Source: Lignipirellula cremea (lineage in GTDB: Bacteria; Planctomycetota; Planctomycetia; Pirellulales; Pirellulaceae). Taken from it: a stretch of 64,000 nucleotides of DNA. The number at the start of each line of letters is the position of its first letter. Position 1 is the stretch's first letter. This document shows, piece after piece, positions 1 through 9,059 of this stretch. Location of the stretch: positions 8,041,001-8,105,000 of the forward strand of contig NZ_CP036433.1 in the NCBI RefSeq assembly GCF_007751035.1. The letters are read 5' to 3'. Both the position numbers and the translations under genes were made by a program. The notes beneath the pieces were generated by a model, which saw only the letters and a program-made list of their open reading frames with translations, was not told the origin of the DNA and made no database searches.

Positions 1-56
1 GCGAGCGTCATCAGGCCCGTAGTGAACAGTGTAGGTAAGAGGATTCGCTTGAGCAT
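1..56 (-). CDS. 5' end of an exported protein (truncated by window edge)
   Basis: Reading leftwards from an ATG at 56, the codons give MLKRILLPTLFTTGLMTLA. This is a basic N-terminus followed by a hydrophobic stretch, as in a signal peptide. A weak GAGA ribosome-binding sequence lies just upstream. Only 18 full codons are in the window, so the product cannot be named. The call rests on the signal-like composition alone. Confidence 0.45.
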   Translation of the reverse strand, partial: MLKRILLPTLFTTGLMTL

Positions 57-139
57 AGAATTCTCGCTTGTGGTAGAAGTTGCAGGGAGCAGAGCCGAAT
101 CAGGTCCGCATGGTTTGACCGCGTCAGCCGAGGCAGAAA

Positions 140-200
140 GTCGACTTTCGCTCCGCGAAAGTACGCGTCCTTTCACGGAGTGAAAGGCGACTGTCCGGCG
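140..200. repeat. Dispersed double-hairpin repeat, copy 1
   Basis: A 61-base unit with two adjacent inverted repeats: CTTTCGC-NNN-GCGAAAG and CTTTCAC-GGA-GTGAAAG. It is flanked by CGAC and ends in TGTCCGGCG. A near-identical 61-base copy lies at 26329-26389 in the same orientation. Both copies are intergenic. It resembles REP-type elements. Confidence 0.8.
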
Positions 201-253
201 AATTCCGTCAGAACGGAAGTTTCCCTCGCGTCCAACAGCCGACGTCCCGTCCC

Positions 254-285
254 AAAAAAAAGCCCGTCAGCCGGAGCCGACGGGC
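254..285 (-). terminator. Rho-independent terminator of the Gly-Tyr protein gene
   Basis: On the minus strand a 10-bp stem (GCCCGTCGGC with GCTGACGGGC, one G.U pair) and a four-base loop are followed directly by eight T residues. It lies about 50 bases past the stop codon of the gene at 336-734. Confidence 0.85.
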
Positions 286-335
286 CAGGAGTTCCCGAGG
301 CGAGCGAAGGGCGGAAGCCGTTCGCCGCGAAGCGT

Positions 336-734
336 CTACCAGCAACCCCAGTAGCGGACGACCGGGGTGTAGCAAGGCGTGTAAACCGGGGCGTAGCAGG
401 TCGTGTGGTAAACCACGGGACGGTAGCAGTAGTAGCTCGTGTGGCTGTAACAGCCGTAACCGAAACCGCCGTAGCCGCCGTACCCGCCGTAACCGCCATA
501 GCCGCAGTATCCAAAGTTGCGGAAGCAGGCTTCGATCGCGACGTCGCCTTCTTTCTCTTCGCCAGCGGCCCCGGCGAGCGAGTCAAAGTCCAGATCCGAG
601 CTGGCGGCTTCGATGGAGATGTCCGCGTCCTGGATGGAATTCACATCAAGGCCGGAGAGCAGATCGTCGCCAGCGAAGGAGACCGAAGCCAGCAACATGC
701 ACGAAACCACAGCGAAAAGGAAATTCTTAACCAT
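336..734 (-). CDS. Secreted Gly-Tyr/Cys-rich small protein
   Basis: A protein of 132 residues starting MVKNFLFAVVSCMLLASVSFA, a clear signal peptide. The start at 734 is set by an AGGAGT box six bases upstream; an in-frame ATG six codons earlier lacks this. The mature part begins with an acidic Asp/Ser/Ala region. It ends in GYGGYGGYGG-type repeats and a Tyr/Cys/Pro tail with spaced VVYHTTCYAPVYTPCYTPVV motifs. Such tails suggest a structural or surface protein that may be cross-linked through Cys or Tyr. Function is unknown. It is monocistronic, with its own terminator, which suggests strong independent expression. Confidence 0.8.
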   Translation of the reverse strand: MVKNFLFAVVSCMLLASVSFAGDDLLSGLDVNSIQDADISIEAASSDLDFDSLAGAAGEEKEGDVAIEACFRNFGYCGYGGYGGYGGYGGFGYGCYSHTSYYCYRPVVYHTTCYAPVYTPCYTPVVRYWGCW

Positions 735-983
735 CGTAAAACTCCTGAGCAAGCGGCAGTAAAAGTTAGCAAGAGAAGCAAGCTGCCGGCTTTGGCCTCT
801 CTGTTAGTCATGTCTCACTAACAATCCAAGCGAACGCCTGGCCGAAATGTTACGAAGGAAACAGAAAGTTTCCCCGGCGGAAAGAATGCCGGCAAAAACC
901 AGCAAGCAGCGGCAGAGGTTCAAGACCAAAGACGACAGAACGGCAGATCGTCGTTTTGAAGAGGAGGATACGCCCGAACGCCG

Positions 984-2312
984 CTAATCGGCGGCTGCGG
1001 CGGCGGAGTGGGCCAGTTCGTTGGCGAGGTCGGGCGTCACCAGGGACTGCAGGCGCGGATGCAGGAAGATGCGCACCTGTTTGACATAATCGTCGAACTG
1101 CTTCTGGGCCAGCGTTTGCACCACCGGCGACACCTGTCCCAGCTCGCGGTAGAGGTCTTCCTTGGGATAGAAAATCTCCACGTTGAACTGCACTTCGAGT
1201 TTGACGGGCGGGGCGTCAAAAAGCACTTCATGCGGAGCGACCGGCTGGCCGATCCGTTCGCTTAACTGCAGGGCGAACTGCTCCGCACAGGCGACCAGCC
1301 AGGGGTACGGCCGGCGGGCCAGTTTCTGGTACGTGTCCGGCTGCTGGATAAAGTTGTACTGGGCCAGCCGCTTGTAAAGGCGCCGACGCGGACCAAAGAG
1401 TCCCGCCAGCAGTTCACCGGCAGGCGAGTCGCCGGCCACGGACTGCAGCTGGGCGATCATGGGCTGTTCAGTCAGGTGGAATAACGACTCCAGGTCAAGC
1501 TGCGTATGCAGTTCATAGAAGGCCCGCTGCAGCATGGCCGTGGCGCCGCGGACGGCGTGATGCCAGTAGACTTCGCTGAACATGACATACCGGGCGAAGA
1601 CCATCATCTCGGCGGCGGTGCGGCCTTTTTCGCTCAGGGCCAGGCCGTCTCCCTGCTGGTTCAGGCAGAGCGCGCCGATCAATCGCGGCTCGTCGAAGTT
1701 CCGTCCATAAGGCACGCCTGCGTGCAGGCTGTCTCGCTGCAGGTAATCCATTTTGTCGATATCGATCGGGCCCGAGAGCAGGCTGTTCAGGATCCGCGAC
1801 GCCTGATCCTGCGGCTTGCCATGCAGCAGGCTGGCCACCTGCGCCGGCGATACGGACCACTCCTGGTCGAGCAGTTCGGCCGGCTCGCCGTGCAGCAGGA
1901 AACGATCCGCAAACTGTTCATGCCGCGGCACGCCCGGCAGGCGCATGTCTTCCAGCGGGTGACAGAACGGCCAGTGCCCCAGGTCGTGCAGCAGGGCCGC
2001 CACGATCAGCTGCTCGCCCTGTTCGGCCGAGACAGCCTGGGCAAAACGTTCGTCGTGGGCCAGCTGTTTCAGGTACAGCAGGGCCATGCGATACACGCCG
2101 AGCGAATGCTCAAAGCGGGAATGGGTGGCGGCCGGATAAACCAGCGACACCAGGCCGAGCTGGCTGATGGAAGCCAGCCGATGAAACTCGGCCGTATCAA
2201 TCAACCGCCGCACCCGGGGCGTGAGCGGGACGTCGATCTGATCGGGAATGCGGATCAACCGACGCCGGTCATCGAGCGCCTTGACTTCGGGAATCGACTC
2301 CACGCCTGCCAT
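984..2312 (-). CDS. HD-domain phosphohydrolase (dGTPase/SAMHD1-like, COG1078 type)
   Basis: A 442-residue cytoplasmic protein. The HD metal site is visible as HSRFEHS (about residues 64-70) and LLHDLGHWPFCH (108-118, HD at 109-110). The family signature DIDKMDYLQRD follows at about 182-192. COG1078 proteins are predicted nucleotide or phosphate-ester hydrolases related to dGTP triphosphohydrolases; the substrate here is not evident. An ATG at 2312 directly follows an in-frame TTG at 2315; I prefer the ATG, with an AAAGG box about 13 bases upstream. The zinc-ribbon protein lies 15 bases upstream on the same strand, so co-transcription is likely. Confidence 0.88.
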   Translation of the reverse strand: MAGVESIPEVKALDDRRRLIRIPDQIDVPLTPRVRRLIDTAEFHRLASISQLGLVSLVYPAATHSRFEHSLGVYRMALLYLKQLAHDERFAQAVSAEQGEQLIVAALLHDLGHWPFCHPLEDMRLPGVPRHEQFADRFLLHGEPAELLDQEWSVSPAQVASLLHGKPQDQASRILNSLLSGPIDIDKMDYLQRDSLHAGVPYGRNFDEPRLIGALCLNQQGDGLALSEKGRTAAEMMVFARYVMFSEVYWHHAVRGATAMLQRAFYELHTQLDLESLFHLTEQPMIAQLQSVAGDSPAGELLAGLFGPRRRLYKRLAQYNFIQQPDTYQKLARRPYPWLVACAEQFALQLSERIGQPVAPHEVLFDAPPVKLEVQFNVEIFYPKEDLYRELGQVSPVVQTLAQKQFDDYVKQVRIFLHPRLQSLVTPDLANELAHSAAAAAD

Positions 2313-2327
2313 CAACCTTGCCTGCCT

Positions 2328-3017
2328 TTAGAATACCGGACCAAGCAGAATGACGCGCAGCAGCACGGTGATCAGCAGGTAAAAGCCAAAATGGACCAGC
2401 CCTATCAGGTAGTCAAAATCCAGCGTCACCAGCGCGGCGCCGCCGCCCAGCAGCACAAACGGCGGGGCCACAAACAGCAGCTGGTAAGTCGTTAAATCCG
2501 CGTTGTTAAACAGGTACCACTTGAGCAAAGCAAAGGCGCCCCAGATCCCGGCGTACAGCAGGGAGCAGATGCCAATCCGCATCCATAACGAACGGCCCGA
2601 GTGCGCGCCCAGTTCCGGATCACGCAGGGCGGCGTAACCGGCGTACACGGCCGGCGGAGCCAGCAGCACGGCGCCAATCGCCATGAGCCCCGTCAACCAG
2701 GTCGGCGGAGCGACGCCCGGCTCCAGTCCTTGCCGCAGGACGAAAGCGCCGATCAAAACGGCCAGCGAACCGATCCCAATGCCGACGAGCAGCGGGATCG
2801 AAATGGAAACGTCCTCGCGGAAAATGGGCTGCAGGACGGCCTTGCCGGTCGTCCCTTTGGGGCCAAACGTTTCCGGCGCATGGACTTTGACCTCTTCCAT
2901 CTTTTCCGGAATCTGAATGACCGCTTTACATTTGGGGCACGGCCCCTTCTTGCCGGCGAACTGGTCGCTGACTTTGAAGCGAGCGTGGCAACCCGAGCAT
3001 ATCACTTGAATCGGCAT
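2328..3017 (-). CDS. Zinc-ribbon membrane protein
   Basis: A 229-residue protein. Residues 1-40 form a two-CxxC zinc ribbon (CSGCHARF and CPKCKAVI) of the MJ0042/zinc-finger type common at the N-termini of planctomycete membrane proteins. About four hydrophobic segments follow a short charged linker (SISIPLLVGIGIGSLAVLIG and later runs). The start MPIQVICSGC at 3017 sits immediately before the zinc ribbon; the upstream in-frame extension is Arg-rich and not protein-like. The role is unknown. It lies 15 bases from the HD hydrolase gene and probably shares its transcript. Confidence 0.75.
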   Translation of the reverse strand: MPIQVICSGCHARFKVSDQFAGKKGPCPKCKAVIQIPEKMEEVKVHAPETFGPKGTTGKAVLQPIFREDVSISIPLLVGIGIGSLAVLIGAFVLRQGLEPGVAPPTWLTGLMAIGAVLLAPPAVYAGYAALRDPELGAHSGRSLWMRIGICSLLYAGIWGAFALLKWYLFNNADLTTYQLLFVAPPFVLLGGGAALVTLDFDYLIGLVHFGFYLLITVLLRVILLGPVF

Positions 3018-3381
3018 AGGCGATGCAGTTCGAGAAGCACCCTCACGGCGATCATTGCCGGTGAAGGCTCCCACAGTAGAGAAAAGGCAACCAGACAATC
3101 TTCCGCCGCCGCGACCCCGTGATCGGGGCGACATCCGGCAGTTCTCTCGCGCCGCCGGACAAGTTTCTCGCGCTGCCAGGCAAGGTGCTGACGGCCGCAA
3201 AGGTTGTAGTTTCGCAGACGACCCGCTTTCGTCAAGCAGTCGACACGTCCCGGCGATTTTACCCGATCGACGATCGCCGGGCGGGGCGCCAGGAAACGTC
3301 CGCGAAATGGTGTTAAGATAAACGCCGCCTGATCTTCGGGCATTCCTTTTTCATCTGCTGTTTACTGCGGAGGCGATACTG
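3018..3381. other. Divergent intergenic region, no gene seen
   Basis: 364 bases between the minus-strand zinc-ribbon gene and the plus-strand ceramidase-like gene. Promoters for both should lie here, but I could not identify a convincing -35/-10 pair. Reading frames in it lack a protein-like composition. Confidence 0.5.
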
Positions 3382-4800
3382 GTGAGAAAACTTCCCTGGG
3401 TAATGTTGCTGGCGGCCGGACTATTCCTGGGCGCTCGCCCTGCGCCGATCCTCGCCCAGCCGGGCCAAGAGGCGCCGGCTGCTGCGGCGACCGTCCGCGT
3501 GGCCGTGTTCGATGTCGACGCCACGCCGCCGGTCGGATCGGAAATGGCGTACGACACGGTCCGAAAGCTGGATGAAATGACGCTCCGTTGTCGCGGGATC
3601 GTGCTGCTGGGAGCCGACAAGCCGATCGTGCTGTGCGCGGTCGACTGGATCGGCATCGCCAACGGCGGCCACGACGCTTTCTGCCAGGCTCTGGCCGACG
3701 CCGCTGAGACCACGCCCGACCGGGTCGCCGTGCACGCCTTGCATCAGCACGATGCGCCGGGCTGCGACTTTACGGCCGAACGTTTGATCCGCGAGATGGG
3801 CCTGTCCGGCTTCGGTCGCTTCCAGGGCGACTTCCATCGCGAAGTCATCCAACGGACCGCCGACGCCATTCGCCAGGCCGTTCCTCACGCCCAGACGGCC
3901 ACGCATTACGGCTGGGGAGTCGCCGAAGTCAAAAAGGTCGCCTCCAATCGGCGTCTGCTGGGAACCGACGGCCGCGTGCGGGCCACCCGCTATACGACCA
4001 CCCGGGATCCGGCGCTGCGGGCGGAGCCCGAAGGGGTCATCGATCGGGAGTTGTCGCTGCTTTCCTTCTGGAACGAAGATCGCCCCCTGGCGCTGCTGAG
4101 CTATTACGCCTGCCATCCGCAAAGTTATTATCGCACGGGCGTGCCGAGCCCCGACTTCCCCGGCCTGGCCCGGTTTGTTCGCGGCCAGGACGTACCCGAG
4201 GCGCTGAGCGTGCACTTTAACGGAGCCGGCGGCAACATCGGCGCCGGCAAATATAACGACGGCAATAAAGAGAACCGCATGACGCTGGCCCTGCGCATGG
4301 CGACCGGGATGAAGCAGGCGTATGAAGCGACGGAGAAACGCCCGTTGACCGCCGACGCGATTGCCTGGCGGACGACGCCGGTGAAACTGCCGATCGCCGC
4401 GCATCTGGAAAAGAAGGCGCTGCTGGAAAAAGTCAAAACGGCTACGCCCCGGGGATACATCGCGGACGCCGATCAGCTGGCCTGGGTGCTGCACAGCGAA
4501 GCGGGGAACCAGATAGATATTGGCTTGCTGAGCGTGGGCGACGTCCGCGTGCTGCACATGCCGGGCGAGCTGTTCGTGGAGTACCAGCTGGCCGCCAAGG
4601 CAATGCGACCCGACCTGAACGTGGCGATGGCCGCCTATGGCGACTACGGCCCGGGTTATATCGGCACCGCGGTCGCCTATCCGCAGGGCGGATACGAAAC
4701 CAGCACCCGGGCGACCGGCGTCGCTCCGGAGGCGGAAGCGATCCTGATGAAAGCGATGGAAACCCTGCTGGGGAAAGCCCCGGCGGAAACGTCCAAGTAA
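3382..4800 (+). CDS. Exported neutral/alkaline ceramidase-like hydrolase
   Basis: A 472-residue protein beginning with a signal peptide (cleavage probably near ILA-QPG, residue 25). The GTG start at 3382 is supported by GGAGG about nine bases upstream. The N-terminal layout follows the neutral ceramidase family: an [10 protein letters not shown] opening (about 43-52), a VLCAVDW strand (83-89), a metal-site-like ALHQHDAPG (119-127, H121 H123 D124) and CHPQSYY (244-250). Family members hydrolyse amide bonds in ceramide, but many planctomycete relatives are uncharacterised, so the substrate is open. It stands alone, convergent with the downstream kinase gene. Confidence 0.7.
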   Translation: MRKLPWVMLLAAGLFLGARPAPILAQPGQEAPAAAATVRVAVFDVDATPPVGSEMAYDTVRKLDEMTLRCRGIVLLGADKPIVLCAVDWIGIANGGHDAFCQALADAAETTPDRVAVHALHQHDAPGCDFTAERLIREMGLSGFGRFQGDFHREVIQRTADAIRQAVPHAQTATHYGWGVAEVKKVASNRRLLGTDGRVRATRYTTTRDPALRAEPEGVIDRELSLLSFWNEDRPLALLSYYACHPQSYYRTGVPSPDFPGLARFVRGQDVPEALSVHFNGAGGNIGAGKYNDGNKENRMTLALRMATGMKQAYEATEKRPLTADAIAWRTTPVKLPIAAHLEKKALLEKVKTATPRGYIADADQLAWVLHSEAGNQIDIGLLSVGDVRVLHMPGELFVEYQLAAKAMRPDLNVAMAAYGDYGPGYIGTAVAYPQGGYETSTRATGVAPEAEAILMKAMETLLGKAPAETSK

Positions 4801-4889
4801 CCGGCAAACATCGTCCGAGTTGGGCATTTGCGTCGAAAAATGACAAAGGAACCCTGCGCAGGGCGCCGCGACCGGCTCCCTGCGCCGCA

Positions 4890-4931
4890 GTATTTTCCGG
4901 CGCGGGATTTTTCCATTGCTTCGCGCAAGCA
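4890..4931. repeat. Short dispersed repeat family 2, copy 1
   Basis: About 42 bases containing ATTTTCCGG, a variable G/C stretch, then a block from GGATTT to the small inverted repeat GCTTCGCGCAAGC. It matches 10032-10075 with only a few differences. It lies between the convergent genes ending at 4800 and 4971. Confidence 0.65.
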
Positions 4932-4970
4932 GGAAAGGGGGAGAGGTTTGTCCCGCTCCGTTTGCCCTGC

Positions 4971-7900
4971 CTAGTCCGCTGGGGCAGAGTCGCGAAACTG
5001 CTCGTCGTTTTCGCCCTTGAGCACAAAGGGTTCGCGGATGCCTCGCTTGCAAAGGCGGAGAATGGGGATCGTTCCATTGCCGACAGCAACAGCAACGTAG
5101 CGACCGTCGCGCGTGAGTGTGAAATCCATGGCCGACGAATTTGGCTCGCTGTGCTGAATCCTGCACAGTACTCTCTGCCCCTGCATATCCCATACGGAAA
5201 GAGCGCCATGCGATCCAGACGCGACCAGCAAGCGGCCATCTCCGGTAAATTTCAGCCTGTTGAATAGTTCACGGTGGCCGCGCAGCACTTTGAGCGTTGT
5301 TTTGTCCGAGCGGCGCACCAGCACGATTTCGCCCGTTGAACTGCCGACAGCGATGATCGCCCCGTCGGGACTGATCGCGACCGCCGTTGCGCTTGCTATT
5401 TCCCCAGCAGCGAAAGACTCAAGTTGGGGGCTGGCGGCATCGATCAGATACAATTTATTGTGCGATTTCACTACCAACCGGGAGAGCTGGGGGGTGATGT
5501 CGATTTGCATGGCGTTTCTGTCATATGTCGACCAGGTCGTATGCATGTTGCTCGCGGCATTCCATAAACATACTTCGCCATCGTCTCGCAAAGCGACCAG
5601 GGAGTTGTCATCGGCGCTTGCGGCGAAGTCGGCAGGATCTGAGTTTCCACCAGCGAGCACGCGATTTAAACCAAGGTCCCAGTGCGCCCCTGGGGCGCCG
5701 TTGTGCGCGGAGAACATTCCGACCTGGTTGCCCAGCATGCCGACCGCTAAACTGGACTCATCAAAAAACGCAACAAGGCGGGCAAAATTTTCACTCGTAT
5801 TGAATTCGACGATGGGCGACTTGTCGGCCAGGCTCCACACCACGACGTTGCTGCCATAATCGACCGACGCCAATCGCTGCTCCGCGGCATCGAAGTCGAC
5901 GTCGTGCACTCCATGGGTGTGCGGTCCGGCGTTGCGCAGCAACACTTTCGTCTGGTCGTTGTAGATCGATACGTCGATGCGACCCGCGAAAGCGTAAATG
6001 CCGTTTTTCGCGGCGCTGAGATGCTCTGCCTGCTGTAACCCCGAATCGATGCGTCGTGACATCACTTGCTGTTCCATGCTGCAAACCGCAGCGGAGCCTC
6101 CCCGGGATAGCGTGACTAATTCGGAGCCGTCGGCGTTAAAGCACATTTGGACAATGTCAGCGCCGGTTGCCACTTCGAATTTTGTCTCGCGTGTAGCAAC
6201 GTCGATCAACTGCACCGTCTCGTCGCGGCTGACCGCGAGCAGTCCCGTGCTGGCTGCCAGTCGATCGCCCACGATCGAGAGCTTCTCCTGCAGAGCACCG
6301 GATGCAACACTCCAGATTTCCACCGGGCTTTTTACAAAGCTCACCGCCAGCGAATTGCTGTCGTCGAGGACAGCGATCCCGTTGATGTCGCCCGAAACAC
6401 GCAACTGCTTGAGAACCGTGAAGGCCTGGGCATCGACAATGTCGATCACCGAGTCGTTTCTTGCAACCGCCAGGAAACGACCATCGGGACTGTAGCACCA
6501 ATGATCGCAACGAAAGCGTCCCTTGGGAGTGACTCGCTTCAGCAGCTGCAGCGTTTTGACATCCCACAAGTACATCTGTCCCACCATGGTGCACATCGCC
6601 AGATGCTTTCCGTCGGGGGAGAAAGCCAGCTGGCCGCTCGAAATGAGATTACTTAAGAGTTCGGTGGCATGCCCCGTTTCCGTATCCCAGAAGATGAGGT
6701 TCGAGGAGATCGACGCCACAAATTTCCCCTCGGGGTGCGCGGCAAGACCGCGCACCTGATGGAAGTGCCGCAGTTTTACGTCACCCAGCACCGCGATCAG
6801 TTCAGGCGGATCTTTCGCGGCTTCGCCCGCTTCCGCCATGGGAAGTGCGGGCTGGCCAGGCGAACCTTCCCACTGATCAAACTGACTGGGCAGCCCGGCG
6901 AGCAGGCCCGCCGCGGTCATGCCCTGCAGCGACTCCCCTTGGGTGCGAACTAACATGTGCAAATGGTTCTGCAGTTCCGCGAGCGACCGTGCGTCCAGCG
7001 AATCCGCATCTTCCACCATCGCCCTCAGTTCCACCAGGCTCGCGGTTGCCAACGATTTCTCCGCAGGTTTGACGCTTTCCGGAACACTGGTCGCCGGAGC
7101 GGTGGTCGCCGGAGCGGTGGTCGCCGGAGCGGTGGTCGCCGGAACGCGAGTTTCGGCCAGGCCGGGCGGCGGCCCCTTTTCGTTTTTCGGAATGCTTTCG
7201 ATCCGCAACACTTCATTCCCGCCGCGGACGATCGAAATTTTTGTGGGTTGGGGCTGCACCCTGGCTGTATCGCCGCCGGCGAGGCTGATTTCGTACGTGC
7301 CGCGGCGGAGTTGCACTTTTGTGCCGGAGTGGGAGTCAATGACCTTCACCACCTTGCCGTTCTTCTTCACCACCACCTGCACATGATGGTCGTTGAACTC
7401 AATTCGCAGATGCCCCGTATCCGTAGCGATATAGACCACGCCCAACGCGATCGTCAGACCCAGGATAGCGGCAACCGTCAGCGCCGCGATAAAAAGCGGC
7501 TTTCGTCGCTCCCGTCGCTGCGGCAGGACCCTGGTCGGCGCGATGCTGGGCATCCGGTTCGCTCGTGATCGCCGGGTGAGCGAATCGGCCTGCGGGGGAC
7601 CGATGAACGTGGTCGCGAATTCAGCATCTGGTTCGAAGGCAGCGGTGTCGAGGAAGCAGTGCAAGGATTCGGCCAGTTCTTCCGCCGACGCAAACCGATC
7701 TGTCAGACGCTTCGCCATGGCCCGGCCGCAAATCGCGGCTAAATCCGCCGAGACATCCCGACGAACTTCTGCGAGCGGCGCCGGCTCGTCGCGGAGAATG
7801 CTGGCCAGCAACTGAGCCACATTGCCCTGATGCGGCAGGCTGCCCGATAACAATTCATAAAGGATCACGCCCAGCGCATAGACATCGGTCTGCGGGCCGA

Positions 7901-8948
7901 TGGCGGGGGCATCGCCTTCGACTTGTTCGGGCGCCATGTAAGCGGGGGTTCCGACGATGGCGCCTGACTGCGTCAACCGCACATCTTCGGATTCGGAGCG
8001 ACGGGCCAGCCCGAAATCCATAATGACCGGTTCGCCGCGTCGATTGATCATGATATTTGCCGGCTTCAGATCGCGGTGGACGACGCCATGTTGATGAGCT
8101 TCGGCGAGCGCGAGCGCTAGTTTTCTCGTCAAGTCTGCGGCGACCGTCTGCGACAGCGGTCCGCTTTCGCGCAAGCACTCGGCTAGCGATCGCCCTTCGA
8201 TGTACGCCATCGAAAGGTAATGCACGCCGTCGACTTCCCCCACATCGTAAACCGGGCAGAGGTTGGGGTGATCGATGGTCGCCGCGGCTTTGGCCTCGCG
8301 CAAGAAACGTTCGAGTATCTGCGGATCATCGTGTTCGGCAAAGCGGGGAACCTTGAGCGCGACCTGCCGCTCCAGACGGGAGTCGTGGGCCAGGTAGACG
8401 GCGCCCATCCCGCCTTGCCCCAGCTTCTTTTCAATGCGGTACCGTCCGAATTCGCCCAACGGAAGATCGGCCGAATACAGACCGCCTGCAATGGCGTTTG
8501 TCGACGACTTGAGCGCATGGCTGGTATCAATCTGCGCTGTCGCCGGCAGAACGCTGGGCGCCGAGGGCGTCCACGCATGCAGTGCGGCGGCGTGCTGTGG
8601 GAATCGAGCCGCATAGTCGGCCATCCCAGGCGCGTCCCCATAGTGCAGACGAATCTCAAACTCCGCCTGGACAAGATCCAGCGCGACCTGTTCGCGGCCG
8701 CCCAACTCAGGATACTGGGCAAGGTAATCGTCGAGTGACGCGTGAGAGCCACAGCTCCAGCGTCGGTCGAGGTCAATCTTTACGAGTTCGATCAGCGCTG
8801 CCAATTGCCAATCGGCTGTGGCAATTCGCTGGCTGAATTCTTCCATTCGCCCTGGCTGCCACGTCGAGTCGAATTGCACCAACAGGGTTTCGACTTCGCG
8901 ACGATGCTGGTCACCAAGACTCTCGAGCAGGGAATTCGCAGCAGGCAT
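4971..8948 (-). CDS. Membrane serine/threonine protein kinase with C-terminal WD40 propeller
   Basis: A 1325-residue protein. Residues 1-165 are a helical N-terminal region. A Hanks-type kinase spans about 168-435, with GQGGMGAVY, ALK (K199), HRDLKPANIM (291-300), DFG (311-313) and GTPAYMAPEQ. One transmembrane helix follows (about 485-507). Then come a beta-rich PEGA-like segment, a short PATTA repeat linker (DNA 15-bp repeat at 7090-7149) and a WD40 region from about residue 720 to the end (FSPDGKHLA, WDVKTLQ). Topology predicts a cytoplasmic kinase and an external beta-propeller sensor or scaffold. The ECF sigma gene lies 111 bases upstream, the usual planctomycete pairing, so the kinase may control that sigma factor. 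Confidence 0.92.
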   Translation of the reverse strand: MPAANSLLESLGDQHRREVETLLVQFDSTWQPGRMEEFSQRIATADWQLAALIELVKIDLDRRWSCGSHASLDDYLAQYPELGGREQVALDLVQAEFEIRLHYGDAPGMADYAARFPQHAAALHAWTPSAPSVLPATAQIDTSHALKSSTNAIAGGLYSADLPLGEFGRYRIEKKLGQGGMGAVYLAHDSRLERQVALKVPRFAEHDDPQILERFLREAKAAATIDHPNLCPVYDVGEVDGVHYLSMAYIEGRSLAECLRESGPLSQTVAADLTRKLALALAEAHQHGVVHRDLKPANIMINRRGEPVIMDFGLARRSESEDVRLTQSGAIVGTPAYMAPEQVEGDAPAIGPQTDVYALGVILYELLSGSLPHQGNVAQLLASILRDEPAPLAEVRRDVSADLAAICGRAMAKRLTDRFASAEELAESLHCFLDTAAFEPDAEFATTFIGPPQADSLTRRSRANRMPSIAPTRVLPQRRERRKPLFIAALTVAAILGLTIALGVVYIATDTGHLRIEFNDHHVQVVVKKNGKVVKVIDSHSGTKVQLRRGTYEISLAGGDTARVQPQPTKISIVRGGNEVLRIESIPKNEKGPPPGLAETRVPATTAPATTAPATTAPATSVPESVKPAEKSLATASLVELRAMVEDADSLDARSLAELQNHLHMLVRTQGESLQGMTAAGLLAGLPSQFDQWEGSPGQPALPMAEAGEAAKDPPELIAVLGDVKLRHFHQVRGLAAHPEGKFVASISSNLIFWDTETGHATELLSNLISSGQLAFSPDGKHLAMCTMVGQMYLWDVKTLQLLKRVTPKGRFRCDHWCYSPDGRFLAVARNDSVIDIVDAQAFTVLKQLRVSGDINGIAVLDDSNSLAVSFVKSPVEIWSVASGALQEKLSIVGDRLAASTGLLAVSRDETVQLIDVATRETKFEVATGADIVQMCFNADGSELVTLSRGGSAAVCSMEQQVMSRRIDSGLQQAEHLSAAKNGIYAFAGRIDVSIYNDQTKVLLRNAGPHTHGVHDVDFDAAEQRLASVDYGSNVVVWSLADKSPIVEFNTSENFARLVAFFDESSLAVGMLGNQVGMFSAHNGAPGAHWDLGLNRVLAGGNSDPADFAASADDNSLVALRDDGEVCLWNAASNMHTTWSTYDRNAMQIDITPQLSRLVVKSHNKLYLIDAASPQLESFAAGEIASATAVAISPDGAIIAVGSSTGEIVLVRRSDKTTLKVLRGHRELFNRLKFTGDGRLLVASGSHGALSVWDMQGQRVLCRIQHSEPNSSAMDFTLTRDGRYVAVAVGNGTIPILRLCKRGIREPFVLKGENDEQFRDSAPAD
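7090..7149. repeat. 15-bp tandem repeat within the kinase gene
   Basis: Three perfect copies and one partial copy of a 15-base unit. It encodes the PATTA linker between the transmembrane/PEGA-like part and the WD40 part of the kinase. The length probably varies between strains. Confidence 0.85.
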
Positions 8949-9059
8949 GGCGTTTTGTTCGGAAAATCAGAGTTAGCAGGCTAGAGAGTTCATTCGCCTC
9001 AAAGGCTGGATTGCGAAACCCGGGCGATTTGTTCCAGGAAAAGTCGGAAAGAATCGCTT

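Noticed and set aside
180-821. Plus-strand reading frame over the Gly-Tyr gene
   Set aside because: It runs through the terminator and signal-peptide region of a well-supported minus-strand gene and has no recognisable content.
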